From Anaerosalibacter sp. Marseille-P3206 (GTDB taxonomy: Bacteria > Bacillota > Clostridia > Tissierellales > Sporanaerobacteraceae): a stretch of DNA of 64,000 nt. Positions 42,985 through 52,763 of the stretch are shown piece after piece. The notes under the pieces are model-generated. The model was not told the DNA's origin. It was given only the letters and a program-made list of their open reading frames with translations, and did no database searches. A program made the position numbers and the translations under genes. The first letter of the stretch is position 1. Each line of letters begins with the position of its first letter. The stretch is from assembly GCF_900155565.1 (NCBI RefSeq), contig NZ_FUHM01000002.1:1860001-1924000 (forward strand), in the 5' to 3' direction.

Positions 42985-43553
42985 TGCCATCCCAAAAGGA
43001 ATATTTAAATAGAATATTAGAATTAGAAAACAAAAATTATCGTAGGGAAAATATACTTTTATTTGGTGCTTCTCAAACAGGTAAAACTGAGCTGGCGAGA
43101 TATCTATCAAAGGAAAATCCAAGATATATATACAAGAATTTTACTAAAGAATATTTAGAAGGCTTTGTTTCAACCAAAAGATTAAGAACCATCGAATTCC
43201 CAGATTTACAACTATTCTTAAGAAAAATATTTATAGAAAATGAAAAAAACAATGAAATAGTTATTTTAGATGAAATAGATAGTGTTATTTCTGTAATTAC
43301 TGAAAATGATAAACATAAGTTAATTTCTTTATATAAACAATTTTTGACTATGGATCAGCCTATTAAATATATATTTTTAACATCTATTTTTGATCAGAAT
43401 ATGATAGAAAAACTAATAGCTCAATTTAGTGAGAGGGTACTTGCAATGCCTTTTTGTAGAGAAGACAAAGAGTTTATTGTAAAAACTTATTTTAATAATA
43501 TTAATTTATTTGAATTAGATAAGGTTACAAGTTTAAGGCAGATGTTTAATTAA
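42969..43553 (+). CDS. Small AAA-type ATPase of defence operon
   Basis: 194 residues. It has Walker A GASQTGKT (about 32-39), Walker B EIVILDEIDS and a sensor-like YIFLTSIFD. The length is that of a minimal ATPase domain with no extra region. It starts inside the previous gene without a clear ribosome site, which suggests coupling. It recalls the MoxR/ORC-type switch ATPases (for example BrxD) seen in other BREX types but cannot be assigned to one. Confidence 0.72.
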   Translation: MHIQLMPSQKEYLNRILELENKNYRRENILLFGASQTGKTELARYLSKENPRYIYKNFTKEYLEGFVSTKRLRTIEFPDLQLFLRKIFIENEKNNEIVILDEIDSVISVITENDKHKLISLYKQFLTMDQPIKYIFLTSIFDQNMIEKLIAQFSERVLAMPFCREDKEFIVKTYFNNINLFELDKVTSLRQMFN

Positions 43554-43575
43554 AATGGCTAAAGGGGGAAGAAAT

Positions 43576-46500
43576 ATGAGATTAAAAGAGGCTGTAAATA
43601 TAAAACCTATATCTACAGTAATAGATTTTCAATCCTCTGATAAGACCCTTATTGATGGTTATATAGTATTAGAACAAACAGGGGAATATTTTTTAAATAT
43701 CTTGGAAGGATTTACAAGGCAAAGAGATGATAAAACTACTGAACATAAAGGTTCTATTATACCTGGTAAAGTCGATAGATGTCATAAGATTACAGGCACT
43801 TATGGAATGGGGAAATCGTATTTTCTATTGATGATAAAGTCTATGTTAGAATCCTTAGAAGATAAAGATATGTATGATGAGATTATTGAAAAATTTTCGG
43901 ATTTTTCAAGTATATTATATCAATTAGATACTTTAAATAAACAGGCAAAACGATATATTATAGTAGATATCAATGGAAAGGATTTTTCTCAGTTAGATTT
44001 TAAAAGTGTTATAGAAAGACAAGTATATAATAAATTGGTAAAAAAAATAGGGAAGGAAAAATTAAATTACAATAGTTTTTATGAAAAAACAGCAAGACAA
44101 TTAATAGAATGGAAAAGTGAAAATAGTCCAATGTATAATCTGTTTAAGGATCAGTTCGAGGATGAAATAGATTTTACTTATGGAGAAATGATCGAAGGAT
44201 TACAGCAAAGGGATAGATACGCTAAGGAAGGTTATGAAAAAGTATATAAATTAATTATGAAAGAAGATCCTAAAGACAATTTCGATACATTGGGAGAGTT
44301 TTTAGGAGAAACAGATGAAATAATTAAAGGTAATGGTTATGATGGTTTAGTTATTATATTTGATGAATTTTCTTCATATTTGAGAGGACGTTCTGAAGCC
44401 GGTTTTTTAAATATTGATTTAGGAAGTATTGATATATTAACAGAGAGTACGATGGTTGAAAATGCAAAGCAAATTCATTTCATAACAACTGAACATGAAG
44501 ATATAGAACATATACTTGAGAAGAATGTTTCCAATATGGATGCTGTAAAAAAGACCGCTGGAAGATTTAAAAATTACAAACTTTATTTTGATAGAGGTTC
44601 AAAGTTAATTGAAAATGTAATCGAAAAAGATGAAGAAAAACTTAATAAGATTAAGTTTGAGAATATTAATATATTTAATCAATACGATGAAAATAATGAA
44701 TTGTATAAACTAGAAGAAGTATATCCTATGAACCCTTTTACACTGGAATATTTAATTAAGATATCAGAAAAATATGCTCAAGGGGATAGGACATTATTTA
44801 CATTTATGAATGAAGAACTTAGAGCTTTCGTTGAAAAAGGCAATATTTATCATCAAGGTAGACTAAATTTATTAGGCGTAGATGCTATTATGGATAGCTT
44901 TAATGAAGTTATATTTAGAGGACGAGAAGAATTTGCAAAAGCTTATAATATTCAAATAAAAAGGACTAATACCGATTTACAGAAAAGAATAGTTAAAGCA
45001 CTTGCTTTGGACTATGCTATTACTATTACAAATGTTGGAAAAATAAAAACGGGGATAAACGATTCTAATATAAAATATATTTTGTCTTTAAATGAAGAAG
45101 AATTAAAATTAGCTAAAGAATATTTTTTAAAAGAAACCAATGATTCTCAATCATATATTATTTTTAATGCAGGTGCAAATGGATATGAATTATCACCAGA
45201 TTCAGCTGGTATTGATATTGAAGAAGAAATAAGAAAGGAGTTGCCAGATACTGATAAGGAGAGGCTGCTTAAAAACCTTATAACAGATAGATCTGCAACC
45301 TTAGATATTAGGACTAGTTACACTCTTACAAAATCATCTAAGAGATTTCCTTTTGACAGATATATAGAAGGAAAGTTTGCTAGTTCTTTTGGGGAACTAA
45401 AAGAATTAAATATTGAGGAAGAAATAGATAGATGTAGTGCTGATGGCAAAATAGTATTTTACTTACCAACAGCAGGACAAACCTATAATTATCATGATGT
45501 AATGGAAATTGCAAAAGAAAAATCAAAAGAATTAATAGATAATAGAATTGCACTAGCTATACCTAAAGAATTTACTTTTGCAAGTGATGATGCAAATCTA
45601 TTAAGAAGATATGAGGCTGTTCAAAGATTAACTAAAAATGAAAGCATAATGAGTAATCCAAAAGCACAGAATCAACTTAGATTGGAAATTGTTAGATTAA
45701 GAAATGAAATATACAATAAATTAAGCTTTTTTGGAAGATCTGAAAACTTTATCTTTTTATTTAAAGATGAAATTTTAGAAGATATAAAATCTATGGACCA
45801 TTTACTAACTTTATGGTTAGTAGAAAAGCTATATCCTAAATTTCCAGTGATAGATTCTGAAGATTTTAGTACTAGAAATGCATGCAATCAGTTAATAGAA
45901 AATCTAATAGTTCCCGGAAAGGCAGAAAGGGTAGATCTTGATTCAAGCAAAGTTTTTTCTAAACAAATTAGATGGTCTTTAAAACCTTTAGATTTGGTTA
46001 AATTAACAAAGACAACTCAAAATTATAGGGTAGAGATAAAAAGGCCAAATAATAATTCTATTGTAAAGGAAATATTTGATTTATTTGCAGAACCAGAAGA
46101 AAAGCTATCAATTAGGGATAAGTATAATATACTTATATCTCCACCTTATGGACTAAATGATCCTATGTTCGAGGTGTTATTTGCTATTTTTCTTAGGATA
46201 TCAGACAAGTATTACTTGATAGACAGTGAAGATAGACGTATAGAAGTAACTGTCGATACTATGAAAGAGGTATGGAATAATTATAAGATGGCGGAAGTCA
46301 AGGATTCGCTTCCATTTATAGTAAAAAAAGATGTTATAAATATTTTAGAAATAATAGATAAAAGCTATAGTGATACAAGAGCGTATATTAGTTTATCACC
46401 CACTATGCCTTCGGATGATTTTGGTAAACATGCTAATTTAAATATTTTTAGTGGATATATGCAGACTTTTTGTGATAAAACAGATTTATTTATAAAAAAT

Positions 46501-47679
46501 TTAGAAATACTTTCCACTAAAAATTTTTTAATAGAAAAGTTAGATGATATAAAGAAAGATGTGAAAAAAACATTTAATATTATTAAACCAGATGATTTAC
46601 TATATTCTATTAGTAATATAATAGACAAACATTTTGATAATCATATAAAGCTAAATGATTCAGATAATGATATACCAATTTCTAGATATATTAAGCTACA
46701 AAATTTTATAGATAATACAATATGGTTACAAAATAATATAAATGATTTTATAGAACAACAAAAAATTGCTTTTCAATTAAATGAAAAAACAAAAAATATA
46801 GACATAGAAGCTATTGTTAATAGTGCTAAAGAAGCTGAAGATTCCTTAAATACGATAATAAATAAAATATTTACAGAAGATAATTGGAAAAACAATAAAT
46901 TTGAATCTATTATTCTACTAGATAATCTGAAAGAAACTGTAAATAATGCTATAGAAAAGTATAATGAAAGTTATTTATTCAATCACAATATTTTAAATAT
47001 AACAAAAAAAGAATTATTAGATGCAATAGCAAATTATGAATTTATTCCTCTTATAAAGTGTTTAGAAAATATAAACTTCAATGATTTAGATAGTCTTTCT
47101 TCTATAAAATCAGAGGTTAATAGGATAGCAGTTTGTGATCAAAATATCGAAAATGAAATAGGTCGTATTATACAATGTAAAAGTTGTAGTGATTTAGAAA
47201 ATATTATAAATAATATAAACGTTATTAAAAACAAACAAAAAGATATTAGGTTAAAACTAGGTAGTTTAGCAGACCAGTATATAAATAAAATTGATAATTT
47301 GTCACAATTAGAGATCGTAAAAGAATTATATAACAGAGATGAAACAATAGTTGAATTTGTGAATAAAAAATATCCAAAGCAAATACAAGAAACAAGAAAT
47401 ATGATGTCAATTATTAGATACGATTGGGCTGAACACCATGATGAAATTATAAATTTAGTTAATGAGTTGTATCCTATCATAAATGAATATATTGATAATT
47501 TTATTATTATTGATACTACAAAAAAAAGAGTTGATTACAATAAAATAATTAAAAATATAAGCAAAAGTATAGAATTATCAGGATATAAAGAGATGACAGT
47601 TTCTGAGTTTAAAAATAAGTTGATTACAGAGATAGACAATATAAAGAATCAATATGATGTAATAATTATTAAGGAATAA
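43576..47679 (+). CDS. brxC: BrxC-like giant P-loop ATPase (second copy)
   Basis: 1367 residues; ATG 43576 sits behind AAAGGGGGAAG (ATG 43555 has no site). Walker A GTYGMGKS (74-81), Walker B LVIIFDEFSS with D263/E264. A block YPMNPFTLEYLIKISEKYAQ near residue 380 and the DRTLFTFM motif are common to BrxC/PglY/DUF6079 ATPases. The C-terminal 400 residues are coiled coil. BrxC is essential in BREX and is thought to act with PglZ on DNA. It lies directly before pglZ. Confidence 0.83.
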   Translation: MRLKEAVNIKPISTVIDFQSSDKTLIDGYIVLEQTGEYFLNILEGFTRQRDDKTTEHKGSIIPGKVDRCHKITGTYGMGKSYFLLMIKSMLESLEDKDMYDEIIEKFSDFSSILYQLDTLNKQAKRYIIVDINGKDFSQLDFKSVIERQVYNKLVKKIGKEKLNYNSFYEKTARQLIEWKSENSPMYNLFKDQFEDEIDFTYGEMIEGLQQRDRYAKEGYEKVYKLIMKEDPKDNFDTLGEFLGETDEIIKGNGYDGLVIIFDEFSSYLRGRSEAGFLNIDLGSIDILTESTMVENAKQIHFITTEHEDIEHILEKNVSNMDAVKKTAGRFKNYKLYFDRGSKLIENVIEKDEEKLNKIKFENINIFNQYDENNELYKLEEVYPMNPFTLEYLIKISEKYAQGDRTLFTFMNEELRAFVEKGNIYHQGRLNLLGVDAIMDSFNEVIFRGREEFAKAYNIQIKRTNTDLQKRIVKALALDYAITITNVGKIKTGINDSNIKYILSLNEEELKLAKEYFLKETNDSQSYIIFNAGANGYELSPDSAGIDIEEEIRKELPDTDKERLLKNLITDRSATLDIRTSYTLTKSSKRFPFDRYIEGKFASSFGELKELNIEEEIDRCSADGKIVFYLPTAGQTYNYHDVMEIAKEKSKELIDNRIALAIPKEFTFASDDANLLRRYEAVQRLTKNESIMSNPKAQNQLRLEIVRLRNEIYNKLSFFGRSENFIFLFKDEILEDIKSMDHLLTLWLVEKLYPKFPVIDSEDFSTRNACNQLIENLIVPGKAERVDLDSSKVFSKQIRWSLKPLDLVKLTKTTQNYRVEIKRPNNNSIVKEIFDLFAEPEEKLSIRDKYNILISPPYGLNDPMFEVLFAIFLRISDKYYLIDSEDRRIEVTVDTMKEVWNNYKMAEVKDSLPFIVKKDVINILEIIDKSYSDTRAYISLSPTMPSDDFGKHANLNIFSGYMQTFCDKTDLFIKNLEILSTKNFLIEKLDDIKKDVKKTFNIIKPDDLLYSISNIIDKHFDNHIKLNDSDNDIPISRYIKLQNFIDNTIWLQNNINDFIEQQKIAFQLNEKTKNIDIEAIVNSAKEAEDSLNTIINKIFTEDNWKNNKFESIILLDNLKETVNNAIEKYNESYLFNHNILNITKKELLDAIANYEFIPLIKCLENINFNDLDSLSSIKSEVNRIAVCDQNIENEIGRIIQCKSCSDLENIINNINVIKNKQKDIRLKLGSLADQYINKIDNLSQLEIVKELYNRDETIVEFVNKKYPKQIQETRNMMSIIRYDWAEHHDEIINLVNELYPIINEYIDNFIIIDTTKKRVDYNKIIKNISKSIELSGYKEMTVSEFKNKLITEIDNIKNQYDVIIIKE

Positions 47680-47712
47680 TTTATTTTAGATTAATGGATT
47701 TGGAGGATTGAA

Positions 47713-50172
47713 ATGATAAAAATAATTCAAGATCCAGATAAATTGTATAAGGACTGTGCTGATATTATAGTTAACGATGCATTAACTTATGCAAAAAGCC
47801 GACTAATGATTAATGAAGTGAAGGAAGGTCAAAGAGAAAAGGCTGATATTGTAGTTGTTCGTCCATCTTATTTTAAATATTATGAAGATATATATAATAT
47901 ACCTAGTTGGTGTGATTTAATACAATATTCATTTGATACTATAATTGAACAGTTTGATTTAGATTTTACATTATCAGAAAAGCAGGAAATAAAAGAACTA
48001 GTTTGTGAAGAAGATATACAAGATTTTCTAAAAAGTTATAATAAAAATTTAAATTTTGATATCAATATAATTAAATATATATTTAATAATGGTGAATTTA
48101 TTGTTCAAATAAAAAATTATGAAGAGTTAATTTTATGGATGGAAGATTCCATAAAAGAAGAAAGAGCAGAATGGACTGATATAAGATTAAGGGAAATAAT
48201 GGAGGATAACCTAGATATAGAATTTGATCCACTATTTCTTGATAGGCTATTTTCAATAGAGGATGAAAAAGCATTAGATTTAATGAAGTTGTCTTTGGTT
48301 TCAACTTATTTGTTCTATGACTATCCTTTATCTTCTAAGAACCTTATAAGTACAAAAGTAGATTTGCTTGAGAAAAATTATGTTTCTAAAGAATTTGTAA
48401 TGGATTTAATTCAAAGATCACCTTATGTCATTGATGAATTAAATTTAATTATTTCATCAATGAAGGACAAACTAAGCATATTTGAAGTAGAAGAACTTAA
48501 TCAATTTTTGAGTAGAACAAAGGGGTTTTTAGATGAAGAATGGAATTGGGTATGGAATTATACTAGAAATAATTTTAGCGTGGATACATTTAGAAAAAAT
48601 CTATCAAAAATATATCTTTGGTTAAATGTAAAAGAGGGCAAAGAAAAGATAAAGTTACTTCGAAATTTAATGGATTTCATGGAACTTAAAGGAAACTATA
48701 ATGTTCCTGAAAAGTTAGAGGATTGGTTTTATTATTATGAAAACTTTCATCTTAAATGGTTTTCAGCTATGGAAGAAGAAAAAAATATTATTAAATCGTT
48801 AGAGAATTTGAATGAAGTATTTTTATTAGAAATAATAAATGAAATCAAGATATATAAACATAAGATGGAATCTTATTATGAAGAGTTTTTATATAAAAAT
48901 TATCCTAGGTTTTTAAGGGAAGATAAAACTAATATTAAGATAATAAAACAAGTACAGAACTATCTTGATAAAGCTAGGATTTTTTTCTTTGTTATTGATG
49001 GTCTTAGATGGGAATTGTGGAATAATATAAAGAATATATTTGAGGAAAATGAATATTTTATTGAAAATACAAAACAAAGTTGTTTATCAATGCTACCTTC
49101 AATAACTTCAGTATCTAGAACTAGTTTAATTACTGGAAATACCTATAAAACTTTGGTAGATGAAAAGCAGGACAAAGAATATCAATTTAACATATATAAC
49201 GAAGAAAAACATTTGAAGAGGAATTTTTCAAATTATACTATAGCATATAGAAATGGTGGAATAGATGAAATTGATGAATTGTTGAAGGAAAATGCAGATA
49301 TTTATACTTTAATCTATTCTCAAAGTGATGCCATATTTCATGCAACAAACAATATGACAACAGAAGCGATGGAACCTTTGTTAAGAGATTTAATAAGTAG
49401 ATTGATAACAAAGATTAATGAGTATGGAGATATGATAATTGTATTGTCAACAGATCATGGTTCTATTAATATCGAAAACAAGAAAAAAATATTTTTAGAT
49501 ATTCCGGATATTATTGAAGAAGATCAACATGGAAATTGCTTAGTTTTGATGAGCCAATATTTTGAAGAAAGCTTATATGAAAAAACTAAGAGTCAAGTCA
49601 ATGAGAATGAATGGTATTCAATTTGGAGAGAAGATAGTTATAAATATGGTTTACCTAATGTAATAAATAATAAAGAAGTCTATGCATGGTTATTTCCTAG
49701 AAATGAATATTATTATGGAAGGCAAGCAAAAGGATTTGTTCATGGAGGACTTTCTATGGAAGAAACAATTATTCCCTATGGTATATATAGGAAGCAACCA
49801 GCTGTTTTTAATGACTTAATAGTAACTACAGGGGATAGTTATCTGATTTTAGATGAAATATCTTTTTTAAGCTTAGTTATATATAATCCTAATAACTATG
49901 GCATAAAAAGAATAAAGATAAATCTACCTAATTTAGGTATAACTGAAGAAGTAACTGATTTATCATCAAAGGAAAAGAGAAAAATAATACTCCAATTTAA
50001 GCTAAAAGATAGCTATTGTAGAGGAGAAAAATTAAAGGAAACAATAAAATTAAAGATATTTTATTTAAATAATAGTACTGAACAGTCATTTAGAATATCT
50101 GAAAAAGTTCAGGTAAGTACAGTTAGTTCTATTAATAAAGAGATGTCAGAAAAAAGATCTTTAGATTTTTAA
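47713..50172 (+). CDS. pglZ: PglZ alkaline-phosphatase-superfamily protein
   Basis: 819 residues after TTGGAGGATTG. The PglZ domain starts near residue 420 with FFVIDGLRWELW (metal Asp D429), TKQSCLSMLPSITSVSRTSL (nucleophile region), IYSQSDAIFHATNN, IVLSTDHGSINIEN and GRQAKGFVHGGLSMEETIIP. The first 400 residues are helical. A C-terminal Ig-like beta domain (about 700-819) follows. PglZ is the marker gene of BREX, a metal-dependent nuclease/phosphatase-like enzyme. Confidence 0.92.
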   Translation: MIKIIQDPDKLYKDCADIIVNDALTYAKSRLMINEVKEGQREKADIVVVRPSYFKYYEDIYNIPSWCDLIQYSFDTIIEQFDLDFTLSEKQEIKELVCEEDIQDFLKSYNKNLNFDINIIKYIFNNGEFIVQIKNYEELILWMEDSIKEERAEWTDIRLREIMEDNLDIEFDPLFLDRLFSIEDEKALDLMKLSLVSTYLFYDYPLSSKNLISTKVDLLEKNYVSKEFVMDLIQRSPYVIDELNLIISSMKDKLSIFEVEELNQFLSRTKGFLDEEWNWVWNYTRNNFSVDTFRKNLSKIYLWLNVKEGKEKIKLLRNLMDFMELKGNYNVPEKLEDWFYYYENFHLKWFSAMEEEKNIIKSLENLNEVFLLEIINEIKIYKHKMESYYEEFLYKNYPRFLREDKTNIKIIKQVQNYLDKARIFFFVIDGLRWELWNNIKNIFEENEYFIENTKQSCLSMLPSITSVSRTSLITGNTYKTLVDEKQDKEYQFNIYNEEKHLKRNFSNYTIAYRNGGIDEIDELLKENADIYTLIYSQSDAIFHATNNMTTEAMEPLLRDLISRLITKINEYGDMIIVLSTDHGSINIENKKKIFLDIPDIIEEDQHGNCLVLMSQYFEESLYEKTKSQVNENEWYSIWREDSYKYGLPNVINNKEVYAWLFPRNEYYYGRQAKGFVHGGLSMEETIIPYGIYRKQPAVFNDLIVTTGDSYLILDEISFLSLVIYNPNNYGIKRIKINLPNLGITEEVTDLSSKEKRKIILQFKLKDSYCRGEKLKETIKLKIFYLNNSTEQSFRISEKVQVSTVSSINKEMSEKRSLDF

Positions 50173-50187
50173 AAAGGGTGGTATATT

Positions 50188-51621
50188 ATGGAGAAATGGG
50201 AAGAACAATTAATGGATAATTTTGGTTCTGCTGTTGTAAATAAGAAACTTGCTTTAGAAAATGAAATACAAGGCATTCCAAGATATGTTTCAGAATATAT
50301 TTTAGGTGTTTATGCTATAGATGGAATTACTAAAGAGTCAATAGAAGAAGCAAGTAATTTTATTAATTTACATAAATATAGCAGTAGAGAAAAAGAACTT
50401 TTAAAAAACAAATTAGTTTCTGAATATAGTATCAAAGTTTTAGATAAGTTTAAAGCAGAAGTAGATACAAAGAAGAATGAAATAAATGCAAGTATGGGAA
50501 CTACACAATTAGCTAATATGATTGCTAATCCAACTCTAGTTAAAGAACATGAAAGATTATTAATTGATGGAATTTGGGGATTAGGAGAACTAAGATATTA
50601 TGCACCTGGTTCTGAATATGATGGTGAGGATGTAAATAAAGAAGGAATTATAGAATTACAAAAGTTTAAACCGTTGCAACTTTCTAATATTTCTTTAGAA
50701 GATTTTAAAAGAGGCCGTTCTAACATTGATACTGAATCATGGATTAATGCAATCATATCAACAGTTGGACTGGATTATAATAATTATGATTTGAGAAAGA
50801 AGCTTATAATTTTATCTCGATTAATCCCTATGGTTGAAGAGTCGGTATTTTTGATGGAGTTTGGGAAACCAGGTACAGGAAAAACTTATTGTTTTGAAAA
50901 TATTTCAGCTTATTCTCGAGTGATATCAGGAAGTGCTGTTACTCCTGCTCAACTATTTTATAATTTGCAAAGTAAGACTCCTGGACTTTTACTACAGTAT
51001 GATATTGTATTGTTTGATGAAATTGATAAAGTTAGGAAAAAAGGTTTAAATGAAGAGGTAATAAATAAACTCTACAAATATTTAGAAAGCTTTTCGTTTG
51101 ATAGAGGTGGAGTTGAACAATCTTCAACTTGTGGAATTATGATGGTCGGAAATATTAGTCCAGACAAAGAGTTTCAAGAAGAAACATTATTTTTAGATGT
51201 ACTCAATCAAAAGTTAAGAGAAGAAGCTTTTGTAACACGTTTGTCAGGAGTTATTCCTGGATGGGAATTAGATCCTATAGAGAAAAGAGAAGTAAGTATT
51301 ACAAAACACTATGGATTTATGGCAGATTATTTTAGTGAAATACTACACGAGCTTAGGAAGTCTTATATACATCAAAATATAGCAAGAGAAAGAGTTAAAC
51401 TAATCAATGCAAATATTAGGGATGAAAAGAGCGTAATCAAAATTGTTTCTGGATTATTAAAAATAATATATCCTCATGGTGAAGTTGAAGATGAATATTT
51501 AGAAGAGATAATAAAATATGCAGTGGAAATAAGACAATTTGTAATAAATCAGAATTATTATATTACTGGTAAGAAGGATTATAATGTGAAGTTGGAATGG
51601 GAGATAAGAGATGAAATTTAA
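50188..51621 (+). CDS. brxL: BrxL-type AAA+ protein
   Basis: 477 residues. The AAA+ module begins near 225: MEFGKPGTGKTYCFEN (Walker A), DIVLFDEIDKVRKKG (Walker B), GIMMVGNISPDKEF (sensor) and an Arg-finger region EEAFVTRLSGVIPGW. It follows the BrxL pattern (SRLIPMVEESV, SAVTPAQLFYNLQSKTPGLL). Long BrxL proteins carry a C-terminal Lon-protease-like domain; here the protein ends after about 100 residues, so that domain seems absent. BrxL forms DNA-binding rings in BREX. Confidence 0.9.
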   Translation: MEKWEEQLMDNFGSAVVNKKLALENEIQGIPRYVSEYILGVYAIDGITKESIEEASNFINLHKYSSREKELLKNKLVSEYSIKVLDKFKAEVDTKKNEINASMGTTQLANMIANPTLVKEHERLLIDGIWGLGELRYYAPGSEYDGEDVNKEGIIELQKFKPLQLSNISLEDFKRGRSNIDTESWINAIISTVGLDYNNYDLRKKLIILSRLIPMVEESVFLMEFGKPGTGKTYCFENISAYSRVISGSAVTPAQLFYNLQSKTPGLLLQYDIVLFDEIDKVRKKGLNEEVINKLYKYLESFSFDRGGVEQSSTCGIMMVGNISPDKEFQEETLFLDVLNQKLREEAFVTRLSGVIPGWELDPIEKREVSITKHYGFMADYFSEILHELRKSYIHQNIARERVKLINANIRDEKSVIKIVSGLLKIIYPHGEVEDEYLEEIIKYAVEIRQFVINQNYYITGKKDYNVKLEWEIRDEI

Positions 51622-52759
51622 TGAAATAATATATTTTGATAATGCAGCTACTACAAGGAAAAAACCTGAGATTGTACACAATGCTTTTGAATCTTATATT
51701 AGGGAGATAGGGACAAGCCCGGGTAGAGGAAGTCATTTGTTAGCTATAGAAGCGTCAAGATGCTTGTATCAGTCAAGGAAAGTTGTATCTAATTATTTTG
51801 GCTGTCCATCTACTAATGTTATATTTACTAAAAATGCTACAGAAGCGTCAAACTTATTTTTAAGGGGATTTTTAGAGAAAGATGATCATGTACTAATATC
51901 ACCAATGGAACATAATGCTATATTTAGACCTTTGCATAAGCTTAAGGAAGAAGGAAGAATAGAGTATGGTATATTACCAATGGAAGCGTTTAGAAGCTTA
52001 GATAAAGATGATTTGGATTTGTATATCAGAGAAAATACTAAGTTATGTATATTATCTTTGGCTTCTAACATAACAGGTGAAATTTTATATTCTTCTAAAC
52101 TAATTAAATATTTAAAGAGTAGGGATATAAAAGTTTTATTAGATACTGCCCAAGGTGCTGGTAGAGTAAATCTAAATATGATAGATGATAATATTGATTT
52201 TTTAATATTTACAGGGCATAAGGATTTGTATGGATTGCCAGGAACGGGAGGACTATGTTCTTTAAAAGAGTTAGATATTGAACCTCTTATACAAGGAGGA
52301 ACGGGAGTTCATTCAGAAACTTTTACTAATCCAAATATTATTCCAGAAAAATACGAAGCAGGGACTTTAAATATGCCATCTATATGGAGTTTGAAATCAG
52401 GGATAAAGTATGTTGAAGAAAACAAAGAAGAAATATTAGATAAAGAAAGAAATCTTTATTCAACATGTTTAGAGGAGCTTAAGACGTTACCAAGAATTAT
52501 TGTTTATGGTAATAATGATTTAGAAAAAAATTTATCTATTATAAGCTTTAATGTAGATGGGATGGATTGCCAAGAAGTTTCTTATTATTTAAGTGAAAAT
52601 AATATTTGTGTTAGATCAGGTCATCATTGTAATATATTAGGTCATACCTACTTAGGGACAGAAAATACAGGAGTAGTCAGGGCAAGTTTAGATTACTATA
52701 ACTCATTAGAAGAGGTAGAAAAATTTATTTATGTAATTAAAAAAATGATTAAGGAGTAA
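51611..52759 (+). CDS. Cysteine desulfurase (class V aminotransferase)
   Basis: 382 residues, starting inside brxL (11-base overlap). N-terminal YFDNAATTRKKPEI, then FTKNATEASNLFLRG, PMEHNAIFRPLHKL, LLDTAQGAGRVNLN, PLP lysine K204 in FTGHKDLYGLPGTG, and the persulfide Cys C340 in CVRSGHHCNI. It takes sulfur from cysteine and passes a persulfide on, as DndA/IscS/SspA do in DNA phosphorothioation. The overlap shows it belongs to the defence operon. It could also serve other Se/S pathways through the DUF3343 partner. Confidence 0.9.
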   Translation: MKFNEIIYFDNAATTRKKPEIVHNAFESYIREIGTSPGRGSHLLAIEASRCLYQSRKVVSNYFGCPSTNVIFTKNATEASNLFLRGFLEKDDHVLISPMEHNAIFRPLHKLKEEGRIEYGILPMEAFRSLDKDDLDLYIRENTKLCILSLASNITGEILYSSKLIKYLKSRDIKVLLDTAQGAGRVNLNMIDDNIDFLIFTGHKDLYGLPGTGGLCSLKELDIEPLIQGGTGVHSETFTNPNIIPEKYEAGTLNMPSIWSLKSGIKYVEENKEEILDKERNLYSTCLEELKTLPRIIVYGNNDLEKNLSIISFNVDGMDCQEVSYYLSENNICVRSGHHCNILGHTYLGTENTGVVRASLDYYNSLEEVEKFIYVIKKMIKE

Positions 52760-52763
52760 TGTT

